Shown piece by piece: positions 34,401-45,500 of a stretch of 64,000 nt of DNA. The position numbers were made by a program, and so were the translations under genes. The stretch covers positions 35,181,770-35,245,769 of the forward strand of contig CM037862.1 in NCBI GenBank assembly GCA_021292105.1, in the 5' to 3' direction. This DNA comes from Anadara kagoshimensis (Eukaryota > Mollusca > Bivalvia > Arcoida > Arcidae). The first letter of the stretch is position 1. Each line of letters starts with the position of its first letter. Under the pieces are notes generated by a model that saw only the letters and a list, made by a program, of their open reading frames with translations, made no database searches and was not told where the DNA came from.

Positions 34401-37400
34401 GGAAGCGTATCTCTGCGTATTGAAGCTCATATCTTAGAATATTTCGTATCAATGGATGCAGAAAATACTTCATCATGATATTCTTGAATTTTGAATATCT
34501 TAAAAATAAACACCCAGCTACTCGTTTCTGAATGTGAAAAATGATAGAAATTGCATTAGAACCTTCCCATACACCCCCACCCCTCCTTTGTGGAAGCGTA
34601 TTTGAGCGTATTGAAGCTTGAATGTTTAACTTTTGGTATCGATGAATGTAGAATTGAACATACTTTATCATGATATCTTTGAATTTTGAATATCTTAAAA
34701 TAGATACCCAACTACTCGTCCTAAATGTTAAAAAATAATTGAAATTGCATAATAACCTTCCCGTACCCCCACCCCTTATTTATGGAAGGATATTTGAGCG
34801 TATTGAAGCTTGAATGTTTGAATATTTGGTATCAGTGGATGCAGAATGGAATAGAGTTCATTATGATATATTTGAATTTTGAATATCTAAAAAATAAATA
34901 CCCAGCTACTTGTTCTGAATGTTAAAAATCATAGAAATTAGACTTGAACCTACCCGTTTTTGGATACCCCCGTTCCGTTTGTGGAAGCGTATCTGTGCGT
35001 ATTGGAGCTCATATGTTAGATAATATTGGTATCAATGGATGCATAATTAAATATACTTCATCATGATATGCTTGAATTTTGAATTTCGTAAAAATAAATA
35101 CCCAGCTACTCATCCTGAATGTGAAAAAATCATAGAAATTGCATTAAAACCTACCGACACCCCACCCCTCCTTTTTAGAAGCGTATTATAGCGTATGGAA
35201 GCTTGAATGTTTAAATGTTTGGAATCGATGGATGCAGAATTATATATACTTCATCATGATATCTTTGAATTTTGAATATCTTAAAATAGATACTCTGCTA
35301 CTCGTCTTAAATGTGATGTGAAAAATGATTGAAATTGCATTATAACCTTCCTGTACACCCCCACCCCTCCTTTGTGGAAGAATATTTGAGCGTATTAAAG
35401 CTTGAATGTTTGAATATTTGGTATTAATGGATGCAGAATTGAATATACTTCATCATGATATCTTTGAATTTTAACATCTTTGAACATCTTAAAAATAAAT
35501 ACCCAGCTACTTGTCCTGGATGTGAAAAATCATAGAAATTACACTTAACCCTACCCGTTTTTGCATACCCCATTCCGTTTGTAGAAGCATGTTTGTGCGT
35601 AAAAAAGCTCATATGAGACTATTTGGTATCAATGGATGCAGAATTGAATATACTTCATCATGATCTTGAATTTTGATCCATAGGTATTTATTTATAATAT
35701 ATTCAACATTCAAGCATATGATGATGAAGTATATTCAATTCTGCGTCCATTGATACTAAATATTCAAACATTCAGGAAGAATAACTGTGTATTTATTTTT
35801 AAGATATTGAAAATTTAAGCGTATAAGATGAAAAATTTAATTCTGCATCCATTGATACCAAATATTCTAACATATGAGCTTTAATACGCACAGAAACGCT
35901 TCTACAAACGGAACGGGGGTATGCAAAAACGGGTAGGTTTAAGTGTAATTTCTATCATTTTTCACATTTAGGACGAGTAGCTGGGTATCTATTTTTAAAA
36001 TATTCAAAATTCAAAGATAACATTGAAGCTTCAATACTCTCTAATACGCTTCCACAAAGAAGGGGTGAGTGTGTGGGTAAGTTTTAATGCAATTTCTATT
36101 ATTTTCACATTCAGGACGAGTAGCTGGGTGTTTGTTCTTAAGATATTCAAAATTAAAGCATATAAGATAAAGTATATTTAATTCTGCATTCATTGATACC
36201 AAAATATTCTAACATATAAGCTTCAATACGCACAGATACGCTTCAACAAACGGAACGAGGGTATGCAAAAACGGGTAGGTTCAAGTGTAATTTATATAAT
36301 TTTTTACATTCAGGACGAGTAGCTGGGTATTTGTTTTTAAAATATTCAAAAAACGCTTCCACAAACGGGACGAGGGGATGCAAAAAACGGGTAGGTTGAA
36401 GTGCAATTTCCATGATTTTTCACATTCAGGACGAGTAGCTGGGTATTTATTTTTAAGATAATCAACATTCAAGCATATCATGATGAAGTATATTCAATTC
36501 AGCGTCCATTGATAACAAATATTCAAATATTTAAGCTTCGATACGCTCAAATACGCTTCCACAAAGGAGGGGTGTGGGTGTACAGGTAGGTTTTAATGCA
36601 ATTTCTATCATTTTTCACATTCAGGACAAGTAGCTGAATATTTATTTTTAAGATATTTAAAATTCAAGCATATTACGATGAAGTATATTCAATTCTGCAT
36701 CCATCGATACCGAATATTCAAACATTCAAGCTTCAACACGCTCTAATACGCTTCCACAAAGGAGGGGGGGAGTGTACGGGTAGGTTCTAATGCTATTTCT
36801 GTCATTTTTCACATTCAGGACGAGTAACTGGGTGTTTATTTTTTAAATATTCAACATTCAAGCATATCATGATAAAGGCTGGTCAATTCAGCATCCATTG
36901 ATACCAAATATTCTAACATATGAGCTTCAATACGCACAGATACGCTTTCACAAACGGTACGAAGGTATGCAAAAAAACGGGTAGGTTCAAGTGTAATTTT
37001 TATGATTTTTCACATTCAGGAAGAGTAGCTGGGTATTTATTTTGAAGATATTCAAAATTCAAAGATATCATGATAAAGTATATTGAATTCTACATCCTTT
37101 GATACCAAATTTTCAAACATTTAAGCTTCAATACGCTCCAATACTCTTCAACAAAGGAGGGTAGGATTGTGTGGTTAGGTTTTAATGCAATTTTTATCAT
37201 TTTTCACATTCAGGACGAGTAGCTGGGTGTTTATTTTTAAGATGTTCAGCATTCAAGCATATCATGATGAAGTATTTTCAATTCTGCATCCATTGATACC
37301 AAATTTTCTAACATTTGAACTTTAATACGCACAGATACGCTTCCATCAACGCTACAGGGGTATGCAAAAATGGGTACGTTCAAGTGTAATTTCTATGATT

Positions 37401-38977
37401 TTTCACATTCAGGACGAGCAGCTGGGTATTTATATTTAAGATATTCAAAATTCAAACATATTATAATGAAGTTCATTCCATTCTGCATTCATTAATACCA
37501 AATATTTAAAGATTCAAGCTTCACTACGCTCAAATATTCTTCCACAAATGAGGGGTGGGGGTGTACGGGAAGGTTCTAATGCCATTTCTATGATTTTTCA
37601 CATTAAGGACGAGTAGCTGGGTATCTGTTTTAAGATATAAAAATAAATACCCAGCTACTCGTCCTGAATGTGAAAATCATAGAAATTACACTTCAACCTA
37701 CCCATTTTTGCATCCCCCGTTCCGTTTGTGGAAACGTATCTGTGCGATTTGAAACTCATCTGTTAGAATATGTGGTATCAATGGATGCATAATTAAATAT
37801 ACTTCATCATGATATGCTTGAATTTTGAATTTCTTAAAAATAAATACCCAGCTACTCATCCTGAATGTGAAATCATAGAAATTGCTTTAAAACCTACCGA
37901 CAACCTCACCCCCCCCCCCCCCCCCCCCAGTTTTAGAAGCGTATTATAGCGTATGGAAGCTTGAGTGTTCAAATGTTTGGAATCGATGGATGCAGAATTG
38001 AATATACTTCATCATGATATCTTTGAATTTTGAATATCATAAAATAGGTACTCAGCTACTCGTCCTAAGTATGATGTGAAAAATGTTAGAAATTGCATTA
38101 TAACCTTCCCGTACACCCCCACCCCTCCTTTGTGGAAGAATATTTGAGCGTATTGAAGCTTGAATGTTTGAATGTTTGGTATCAATGAATGCAGAATTAA
38201 ATATACTTCATCATGATATCTTTGAATTTTAACATCTTTGAACATCTTAAAAATAAATACCCAGCTACTCGTCCTAAATGTGAAAAATCATAGAAATTAC
38301 ACTTAACCCTACCCGTTTTTGCATACCCCATTCCGTTTGTAAAAGCATGTTTGTGCGTAAAAAAGCTCATATGATAGAATTTTTGGTATCAATGGATGCA
38401 GAATTGAACATACTTCATCATGATCTTGAATTTTGATCCATAGGTATTTATTTATAATATATTCAACATTCAAGCATATGATGATGAAGTATATTCAATT
38501 CTGCGTCCATTGATACTAAATATTTAAACATTCAGGAAGAATAACTGTGTATTTATTTTTAAGATATTGAAAATTTAAGCGTATAAGATGAAAAATTTAA
38601 TTCTGCATCCATTGATACCAAATATTCTAACATATGAGCTTTAATACGCACAGAAACGCTTCTACAAACGGAACGGGGGTATGCAAAAACGGGTAGGGTT
38701 AAGTGTAATTTCTATGATTTTTCACATTCAGGACGAATAGCTTGGTATTTATTTTGAATATCTTAAAAATAAATACCCAGCTACTCGTCTTGAATGTGAA
38801 AAATTATAGAAATTGCATTTAAACCTACCCGTACACCCTTATCCCTCCTTTGTGGAAGCGTATTTGAGCGTATTGAAGCTTGAATGTTTGAATTTTTGGT
38901 ATCAATGGATGCAGAATTTAATATACTTCATCGTGATATATTTGAATGATGAATATCTTAAAAATATACCCAGCTAG
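31434..38977. repeat. 198-bp satellite array in alternating orientation
   Basis: Monomers share TACCCAGCTACTCGTCCTGA, a GTGGAAGCGTAT segment and GGTATCAATGGATGCAGAAT, spaced about 197-200 bp. Reverse blocks: about 31434-32330, 35695-37635, 38445-38755. Forward blocks: about 32345-35690, 37640-38440, 38756-38977. Two monomer types are interleaved: one with CCTACCCGTTTTTGCATACC, one with CCTTCCCGTACACCCC and CCCCTCCTTTGTGG. The stretch 35090-35990 recurs at 37850-38740, showing later segmental copying. Open frames here are translations of the repeat. Confidence 0.9.
37908..37929. repeat. Poly-C run
   Basis: About 20 consecutive C residues inside a satellite monomer where others have CCCACCCC. 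Length is uncertain because homopolymers are error-prone. Confidence 0.8.
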
Positions 38978-39231
38978 TCGTCTAGAATGTTATTTACCTT
39001 CAAAAATATCGGAACTACATTCGTTGTACAAGAAATTGTTCGTAATTTTGCGGAAGTTTTTATCCATAAAATCTAATTCGTTAGTAGGTAGTTATGTGTA
39101 GTAAATAGATGATATTTTTTAAAGTAATTAACTGCTTTTCTTATAAGTAACTGGCTACTGGTAGCTAAGTTTTCTTCCACAAGTAACTGGCTACTGGTAG
39201 CTAACTTTTCTTCTACAAGTAGCCAGCTACT
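38978..39231. repeat. Right terminal inverted repeat of the foldback element
   Basis: Inverse of 31173-31433, ending CTTCTACAAGTAGCCAGCTACT. It joins the nested MITE at a TA dinucleotide. Confidence 0.85.
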
Positions 39232-39918
39232 ATTGTGCGTCTTTTATACTTAGAGACAGTCCTTAATTAAAATTGCTAAATTATCATTTGGTGTCTAATA
39301 AAATATCCACAATATATGTGTTTAAAAACAAAAATACTAACAAGGAAAAATACACGAAAAATTGAAATCATTACATTTATTTCTGTATATAGAGAAAAAG
39401 TCAAGAAATATACAAATATCGCGAACTAAAACACCCGTTATGGACCCCCATGTTCTAAACCATTGATATTCACGCCTGAATCACGCCAGCGTCATAGACT
39501 TAATCAGTTTGTCAACTTTCAAATAATGGGATCCTATTGCTTTTTCACAAATAAAAACACTTCAAAACTACATACTTCACGTCATCTGAAATATTTCTTC
39601 TCCATGATTTTGTCAAAACTGATGCCAATAATAATTGTGATATATAAGTGATTTACATTGTAATTGTTGACCTTAGTTGAACCTTTTAATATATGCATAT
39701 GGGGTAATATAGGAAACATACTACAGCTGAATTTTAGCGAAAAATGTAAAAAAATTTCTATGTAGAAGAAACACGGAAAAAGTAAATATAAAACTAAAAA
39801 TATTTTAGATGCGCTTTTAGTTTTCAAAACAAAATATGATTGTTAGGTTTCGAAAATTTAAAAGGTATAAAAAATATTTATGACAACGACTGTCTCTAAA
39901 CATTAAAGATGAACAATA
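39231..39918. mobile_element. MITE nested in the foldback terminus, TA target duplication
   Basis: TA precedes TTGTGCGTCTTTTATACTTA, and the other end is TAATGTTTAGAGACAGT in inverse, closing with GAACAA and a second TA. The sides read GTAGCCAGCTAC and GTAGCCAGTTAC. A TA duplication and about 28-bp inverted ends fit a Tc1/mariner-mobilised MITE. A truncated relative is at 20100. Confidence 0.75.
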
Positions 39919-39967
39919 GTAGCCAGTTACTTGAAGCTAACCTATCTTTACTCACCATACGTATTTT

Positions 39968-40320
39968 GACCACTGCGGTAGCTCAGTTGGTAGAGTGCTC
40001 GCTCCGTAAGTGGGAAGTTGTGGGTTCGAACACCGAACGGGTTTGACCCAAGACTTGAAATGGGGTAGTGACTATTCTTTCGCCAAGCACTCGGCACTAC
40101 GAAGTGAATGTCACGGTTTTTTTTGGAAGGGAAGTTAAAATAAATGAGGTCCCGTGTATTGCTGTGCTTGCAACGCTAAAAAACCCTGATGTATAATGCC
40201 ATCAGCGAAACGCACATGTAAAATCTGCACTTTGCCTAAAGCTGGCGACGTCTAAATTTAAGTCAAATATTCTTGACTGGGACGTTAAAGTTAAACACCA
40301 TTACTTCAACTCAACTCCTA
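39968..40320 (+). mobile_element. Full-length tRNA-derived SINE (family 1)
   Basis: A tRNA-like head with A-box TAGCTCAGTTGGTAGAGTGC and B-box GGGTTCGAACACCG leads into a body containing TTCTTTCGCCAAGCACTCGG, ATAATGCCATCAGCGAAACG and GCTGGCGACGTCTAAAT. It ends GACGTTAAAGTTAAACACCA and a CAACTCAACTC tail. This is one of the two best complete copies in the window and shows the consensus order. Confidence 0.85.
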
Positions 40321-41625
40321 CTAAAAGGTCAAAAGGACAGGTCATTGTTGTTCCCATGTGACGTCACACTGTCCACTTTACAGATAAAGTAGCAGCCATT
40401 TTGGTAGGCATTAGAAATTGAGTCTTATTACATTCTTTCTTAAAAAGGGTGTATAAGATTTATTGTCAAATCGTTGTTATGGGAACAAAAATCTTATAAA
40501 ATATACCAAATCAAAGTAAAAACATTGATGGTTTCATAAATTTAAAAACTTTATTGATTTCCTGATTACTTTTTAAAAAAACGATAGTTTAAAAATTGGA
40601 AATCTGGTTACAATAGACAGAAAAATGATATAGATTGCCTAACAAAATGGCGACCACTCTACTGAAAAATTCGTCTGCTAGAGGTCCATGGGAACTGTCT
40701 ATGTTTATGTTTGACTGTAACGCTACATTTTATTATTCTGTTGATCAGAACCACGATGTTCTCAACACTTTTTTAGATTCATTGATTGGATGGGAATAAA
40801 CGTTTCTGTCAAGAATATTTCACTTCTATCGAAATGTCACTAGGTATGTAGGCGAATTTGCCGCTGAGAATTTCTCACATTTGCATTGCGACACAGTTTA
40901 TCGACTTTAAATGTCAGCGTCGAAGAACCAGTGGCATTCATTTAAAGTGTTTGACGAAAGAACGCCCACTACCCATATTTTATTTCGTTGTTTGTTTTAT
41001 GTAAACCAACGGTAAATGTCAAAATCAGAGGAAACTACACAAACTGATAGGAGCATGATAAAATACGGGGTATATTATTAAATGCACGTACTTCAAATTC
41101 ACGATGGACGCTATTCATACGTAAATCAAAAACAAACATACCCGTACATGTTTAAATCGCAATCCAAAAATCAAAGCAAACACTTTGAAATCTGGCAGAC
41201 ATCAGTTACAACATTACTGCATTTAAAATATCTCAAATCCAAAATTCCGATTATAATTAAATTGTAATTTTAGCATAATTATAATGAAATAATAATTTAA
41301 AGACGACAACACTTATTGCACCCAAAATCCAAAATTCCGATCATAATGTATTTTAAGTATATTTACGAAATAATAATTTAAAGACACAAAACGTATTAGC
41401 AAATGAACTTCGAACTACCGGTTGTGAACACAAAGACGTGTAGGTTTTGTAGTGTATCCACTCCCGAAAAATATCTTAATTATGATAAAACGAACTTATT
41501 TGTAGTATAAGGTGGTAAACATTGTACATACGTAAGTCGGAGATTATAATTTTATATAATTAATTTGATTAATATAAATTGGGAGAAAATGAATACGAAG
41601 TAGAGATTATTATTTGTAGCGGTCT
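40321..41625. other. Intergenic, with small repeat remnants
   Basis: It starts with a MITE end fragment (GGTCAAAAGGACAGGTCATT). A reversed SINE-1 body scrap lies at about 40800-40920 (GTCAAGAATATTTCACTTCT). Two tandem copies of an AATCCAAAATTCCGAT...ATAATAATTTAAAGAC segment sit at about 41225-41400. No coding region is recognised. Confidence 0.55.
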
Positions 41626-41631
41626 GGGTAG

Positions 41632-41692
41632 CTCAGTGGTAGAGCACTCGCTTACAGTGCGGGAGTTCGGGGTTTGATCCCCGGTTCGACCT
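41632..41692 (+). tRNA. tRNA-like sequence 1 of a tandem pair
   Basis: GGTCTGGGTAGCTCAGTGGT, then an anticodon-like arm CTCGC-TTACAGT-GCGGG and a T-arm GGGGTTTGATCCCC with the B-box. If the arm is read literally the triplet would be ACA, which is unusual, and the T-stem is one base short. A retroposon head or tRNA pseudogene is more likely than a working tRNA. Confidence 0.45.
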
Positions 41693-41828
41693 TGTATTTT
41701 TTCTTTCCTGTTACATTTGTGGGCTCGTCCGACCCTGGAAGTAGGCGATCAACAGGTTGGTCCCAGGATGAACCTGGTGGTTTCGATTCAAGGGAGTTGA
41801 ATCGAAAAAAAGGAAGGGAGGAATGTGG

Positions 41829-41897
41829 TATGGGTAGGTCAGTGGTAGAGCACTCGCTTATAGTGCGGGAGGTCCAGGGTTTGATCCCCCGTCCGAC
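41829..41897 (+). tRNA. tRNA-like sequence 2 of a tandem pair
   Basis: GTATGGGTAGGTCAGTGGTA, then GAGCACTCGCTTATAGTGCG and GGTTTGATCCCCC repeat the previous element 197 bp downstream, followed by the same CTCTTTCCTGTTACAT text. The A-box core is altered (AGGTCAG). This points to a tandemly repeated short retroposon. Confidence 0.45.
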
Positions 41898-42289
41898 TCT
41901 GCATTTTTCTCTTTCCTGTTACATATTTATGCAAATCATTTGATTAACATTTAAAACGGGTATATTCTGGTTATATATGGTGGAATAATTCATACACGTG
42001 TCTGAGCTTATTATTACGTATAAAATGATGTAAAAGATTTTTGGGTTGGTGAACAGAAAGTTCCAGTGTATATTGGGCTAGGCAAAATAAATACCGTGAG
42101 GAGTCTTATTATAACTTTGACTAGATATCTGATAACAACACAAATTCTGTTGTTGCATTTATTTTCATTATTTGACAGTATAAATTGGGACGTCTAGATA
42201 CCCCGCCCGGAAAAATCTCTCTTTTAGTAGAATGATGTTTTAAATTTTTTATAGGTTTTTAGTTTGTATCATGATATGATTTTTTAACA

Positions 42290-42528
42290 TGTATGGAAAA
42301 CAACTTTGACCTGACTGCTTGATCTTTCATTTATTAAATATTTACACGGACCAAGTACATCTATATATAGGGAGCACAGGTGTTTATTTTGTATCCACAA
42401 GAATATATAATCGCCTATGCCATGTGATGTATTAACTTGGATCTTAACACTTCCCATGTATATTGGGAGGACCCACCTGTATGAATTATGCTAGTAAGGT
42501 CAAGCGGGCAGGTCAATGTTGTTTGTTA
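42290..42528. mobile_element. MITE (GGTAAACAACATTGACCTG family) just upstream of the laccase
   Basis: Left end TATGGAAAACAACTTTGACC and right end GGGCAGGTCAATGTTGTTTG are inverted. The interior is non-coding. Its right end lies about 35 bp before the laccase start codon, so it occupies the proximal upstream region or 5' untranslated region. Confidence 0.7.
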
Positions 42529-42562
42529 TATAATAATGTATTGTTTATTTTTTCTGTGAAGG

Positions 42563-45500
42563 ATGGTTCCAGTGATCTTAATACTTCTGTATTTGAGTTT
42601 TGGGAGATTGTTACCGGATTCACTTGTGAGAGCAGCCGGACAGAATGCGAGACGTCACTGGTTATCTCCCATTATCTCACAATGTACATCCGGTTTATAA
42701 GGCTGTCTATCCGTATAACGGAAAACTATATAAGTATGACGTCAATGATACGTCACGGGCAACGCCTATTCCTATGGACGAGGTTATAACAGCTGACGGT
42801 TGGGAGGACCAGCGACTGTTGTTGTCGCCAATAATACCATGCCGGGCCCTCCCTTTATACTTTATGAGGGCCAGAAGATAACCATACACGTCATCAACCA
42901 TCTACAATCAGATACAGTATCTATACATTGGCATGGACTACCCCAGAAGGGACACCTTACATGGATGGGGTAGGGTTCGTGTCGCAATGTCCTATCCAGC
43001 CCGGAGGATCTTTACGTACCAGTTCATAGCAGACCTAAGGGAACTATTGGTACCATTCACATGTAGGCTCTCAAAGAAGTAAGGGTCTATTTGGAGCTTT
43101 TATAATAAAATCGCGATCAGAAATGGCGGACGATGTAGAGGACAAAATTATGTCCATTCAAGACTGGAATCATGATTGGGACGCAGATATGGACCACCAG
43201 AAAACTTTCGGGATTATTATGACCGGAAAAATACACACCTTCAAGGTCACTAGACGGGTCATATTTCAGTCTGTTTAGTACAGTCGGGTCTGATTAACGG
43301 TAGAGGACGCTACTACGATCCATCGACTGGAGTACATAACGGGTCTCCGTTGGAAGTTTTTGAGGTAAAAGAAGGGAGAAAATATCGTTTTCGTATATTG
43401 GGACCGGTGCCCTGTATCCATTCCGTATATCTATCGATGGTCATAATATGTCGGTAATAGAATCAGATGGATATAACGTGGAACCTATTACTGCAGACTC
43501 CATAATTATCAACCCAGGAGAACGATATGATGTATTGATTCACACGGATAAACCCGTTGGTAATTACTGGATAAGAGGCCGGACATTGGAAATAACCGCA
43601 AACATATAGCTGAAGCAATACTTCGGTACAGCGGGGCACCGGAAGCTGAGCCGTAACCATTGAACGAAACTGTACAGAAGACGACCGATGTCTTGTTCTA
43701 AACTGTCCATTTACATATTATCCGAAAATGAACACCGATTGTCTACGATTCGACCATTTAAAATCTGAATCGAAAAATGATCCAGCCCCGCCGTATATTG
43801 CGGGTAAATTCAAGGAATATTTCCTAAATTTTGCTTTTCCTGGTACAACGTACACTCCAGCTTCTGTGAATGGACGTAAATTTGAGTTTCCGCCCGTTAG
43901 TGCAATATCACAACCTGGTGAAATATCAACGTCTTGTGCGGACAAGGACTGTGGTGAACAAAAACTTTCCATTGCTCATTTACTTTGGACATTGAACATG
44001 GTGATACTGTACAAATGGTATTTATAAATATGGGGAAAGGCAAAGGTTGGGCTCCACCCCATACACATGCACGGACATTCTTTTATGTTCTCAAAATGGG
44101 ATATGCTACTTATGATAACATCACGGGTAAAATGATTGACGAAAATATGGACATAGACTGCAGAGGTGGAGTTTTTAGAAATGAAAGTTTTTGTAATGAC
44201 GCAACATGGAGTGATCCGACCTGGAAAAAACGGTAACATACCGGATGCAGAATTGGAAAGAGCTCCTCGAAAAGACACCATTATTGTCCCTAGCGGCGGA
44301 TATGTTGTAACAAGAATAAAGGCCGATAACCCTGGCGTATGGATAATGCATTGTCATATAGAGTTACATAGTACGGATGGAATGTCTATGTTACTTAATG
44401 AATCGTTTGGGAAGATTCCGTCTGTTCCTAATGGTTTCCCAACTTGCAAAAGTTTTACGTCATCAGAGGAGTCAACTACAGATCCGTTAGAAGGTAAGTG
44501 TCACTTTGGTAGCTCAGTTGATAGAGTGGTTGCTTAGTGTGTGGAATGTCGGGGTTCAAAACCCTGACCGGGTTGACCAAGATCTGGAAAAAAGTCGATG
44601 CTCTTTTTCCAATTACTGGCATAAAGATATTGAAATGGAAGTAATGCGTCATTCGGATGAGCCTTTCAAAAACAATGTCCTGTGTCACGTTAGGCGTGAC
44701 GAACTAAAGTACCTTCCCTGCATATGACCCTTAACGCACTGCAAAAGGAAAATTATGGCATATCCCATATAATTGGTGACATCCAGGTATAAGTTTATCA
44801 TTCTTAACTGAGATGTACACTCCCATTTAATCAATCAATCAAGCTCTGATACGTTTTATATCTATTCATAGATAGAAGCGTTTATATTTGAGGTTTTATA
44901 AGCTGACATTTTTTTATTCTTGATTAATGTGTCACTGCCGTAGCTCAGTTGGTAGAGTGCTCGCTTCGTAAGTGGAAGGTCGTGGGTTTGAACCCCGACC
45001 GGGTCTGACCCAAGGCTTGAAAGTGGGTAGTGATTGTTCTTTCGCCAAGCACCCGGCATTACGAAATGAAAGCCACGGTTCTATCGGATGGGAACTTAAA
45101 ATAAACGAGGTCCCGTGTTACAGTGGACTTTACACGATAAATAACCTTGTTGTATAACGCCATCAGCGCAACGCACAGGCAAAACAAATTTATGCACCTT
45201 CGCATACAGCTGGCGACGTCTCGATATAAGTGAAATATTATTGACTGGGACGTTAAACACCATTACTCAACTCTTGATTACTGTGAAAACATTTATTTCC
45301 GCTGTGTCCAAGTTTGATAGCGAGTTGTCAAACAGCTGCCATGTATAATGAGATATAGGTAACGATGAGTCGGAATGAGCTGCCGGTTCGATACCATATT
45401 GCTAGGAATATGTTTCCTTATTTTCTTTTGTTTCTTTATGTTTCTTTGTTTCTTTATTCTTACGAAGCAGAATTTATGCAGAACCTTGTTAAATCTAGAG

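Larger units (their letters stand above)
31173..39945. mobile_element. Foldback-type element: long TIRs around an alternating satellite
   Basis: The outer ends AGTAGCTGGCTACTTGTAGA (31173) and its exact inverse ending at 39231 begin terminal inverted repeats of about 255 bp. Between them lies about 7.5 kb of roughly 198-bp satellite monomers in blocks of opposite orientation. There is no transposase or other coding region. Long TIRs with internal tandem repeats are the hallmark of Foldback/Galileo-like DNA elements, so the class is inferred from structure. A MITE splits the right terminus (39231-39918), and the last terminal bases (AGTAGCCAGTTACTTGAAGC) follow it. Confidence 0.7.

Noticed and set aside
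31562-34671. Several 60-114-residue open frames within the satellite
   Set aside because: They follow the monomer period and orientation, with the same peptides (LHPLIPNIL, SVISMIFHI) repeated, so they are by-products of the tandem repeat.
39582-39827. Phe-rich 81-residue - frame
   Set aside because: It lies within the nested MITE and is compositionally biased.
42290-42562. MITE-derived laccase promoter
   Set aside because: The MITE does lie next to the start codon, but no TATA box, initiator or other promoter motif can be identified with confidence, so I report only its position.
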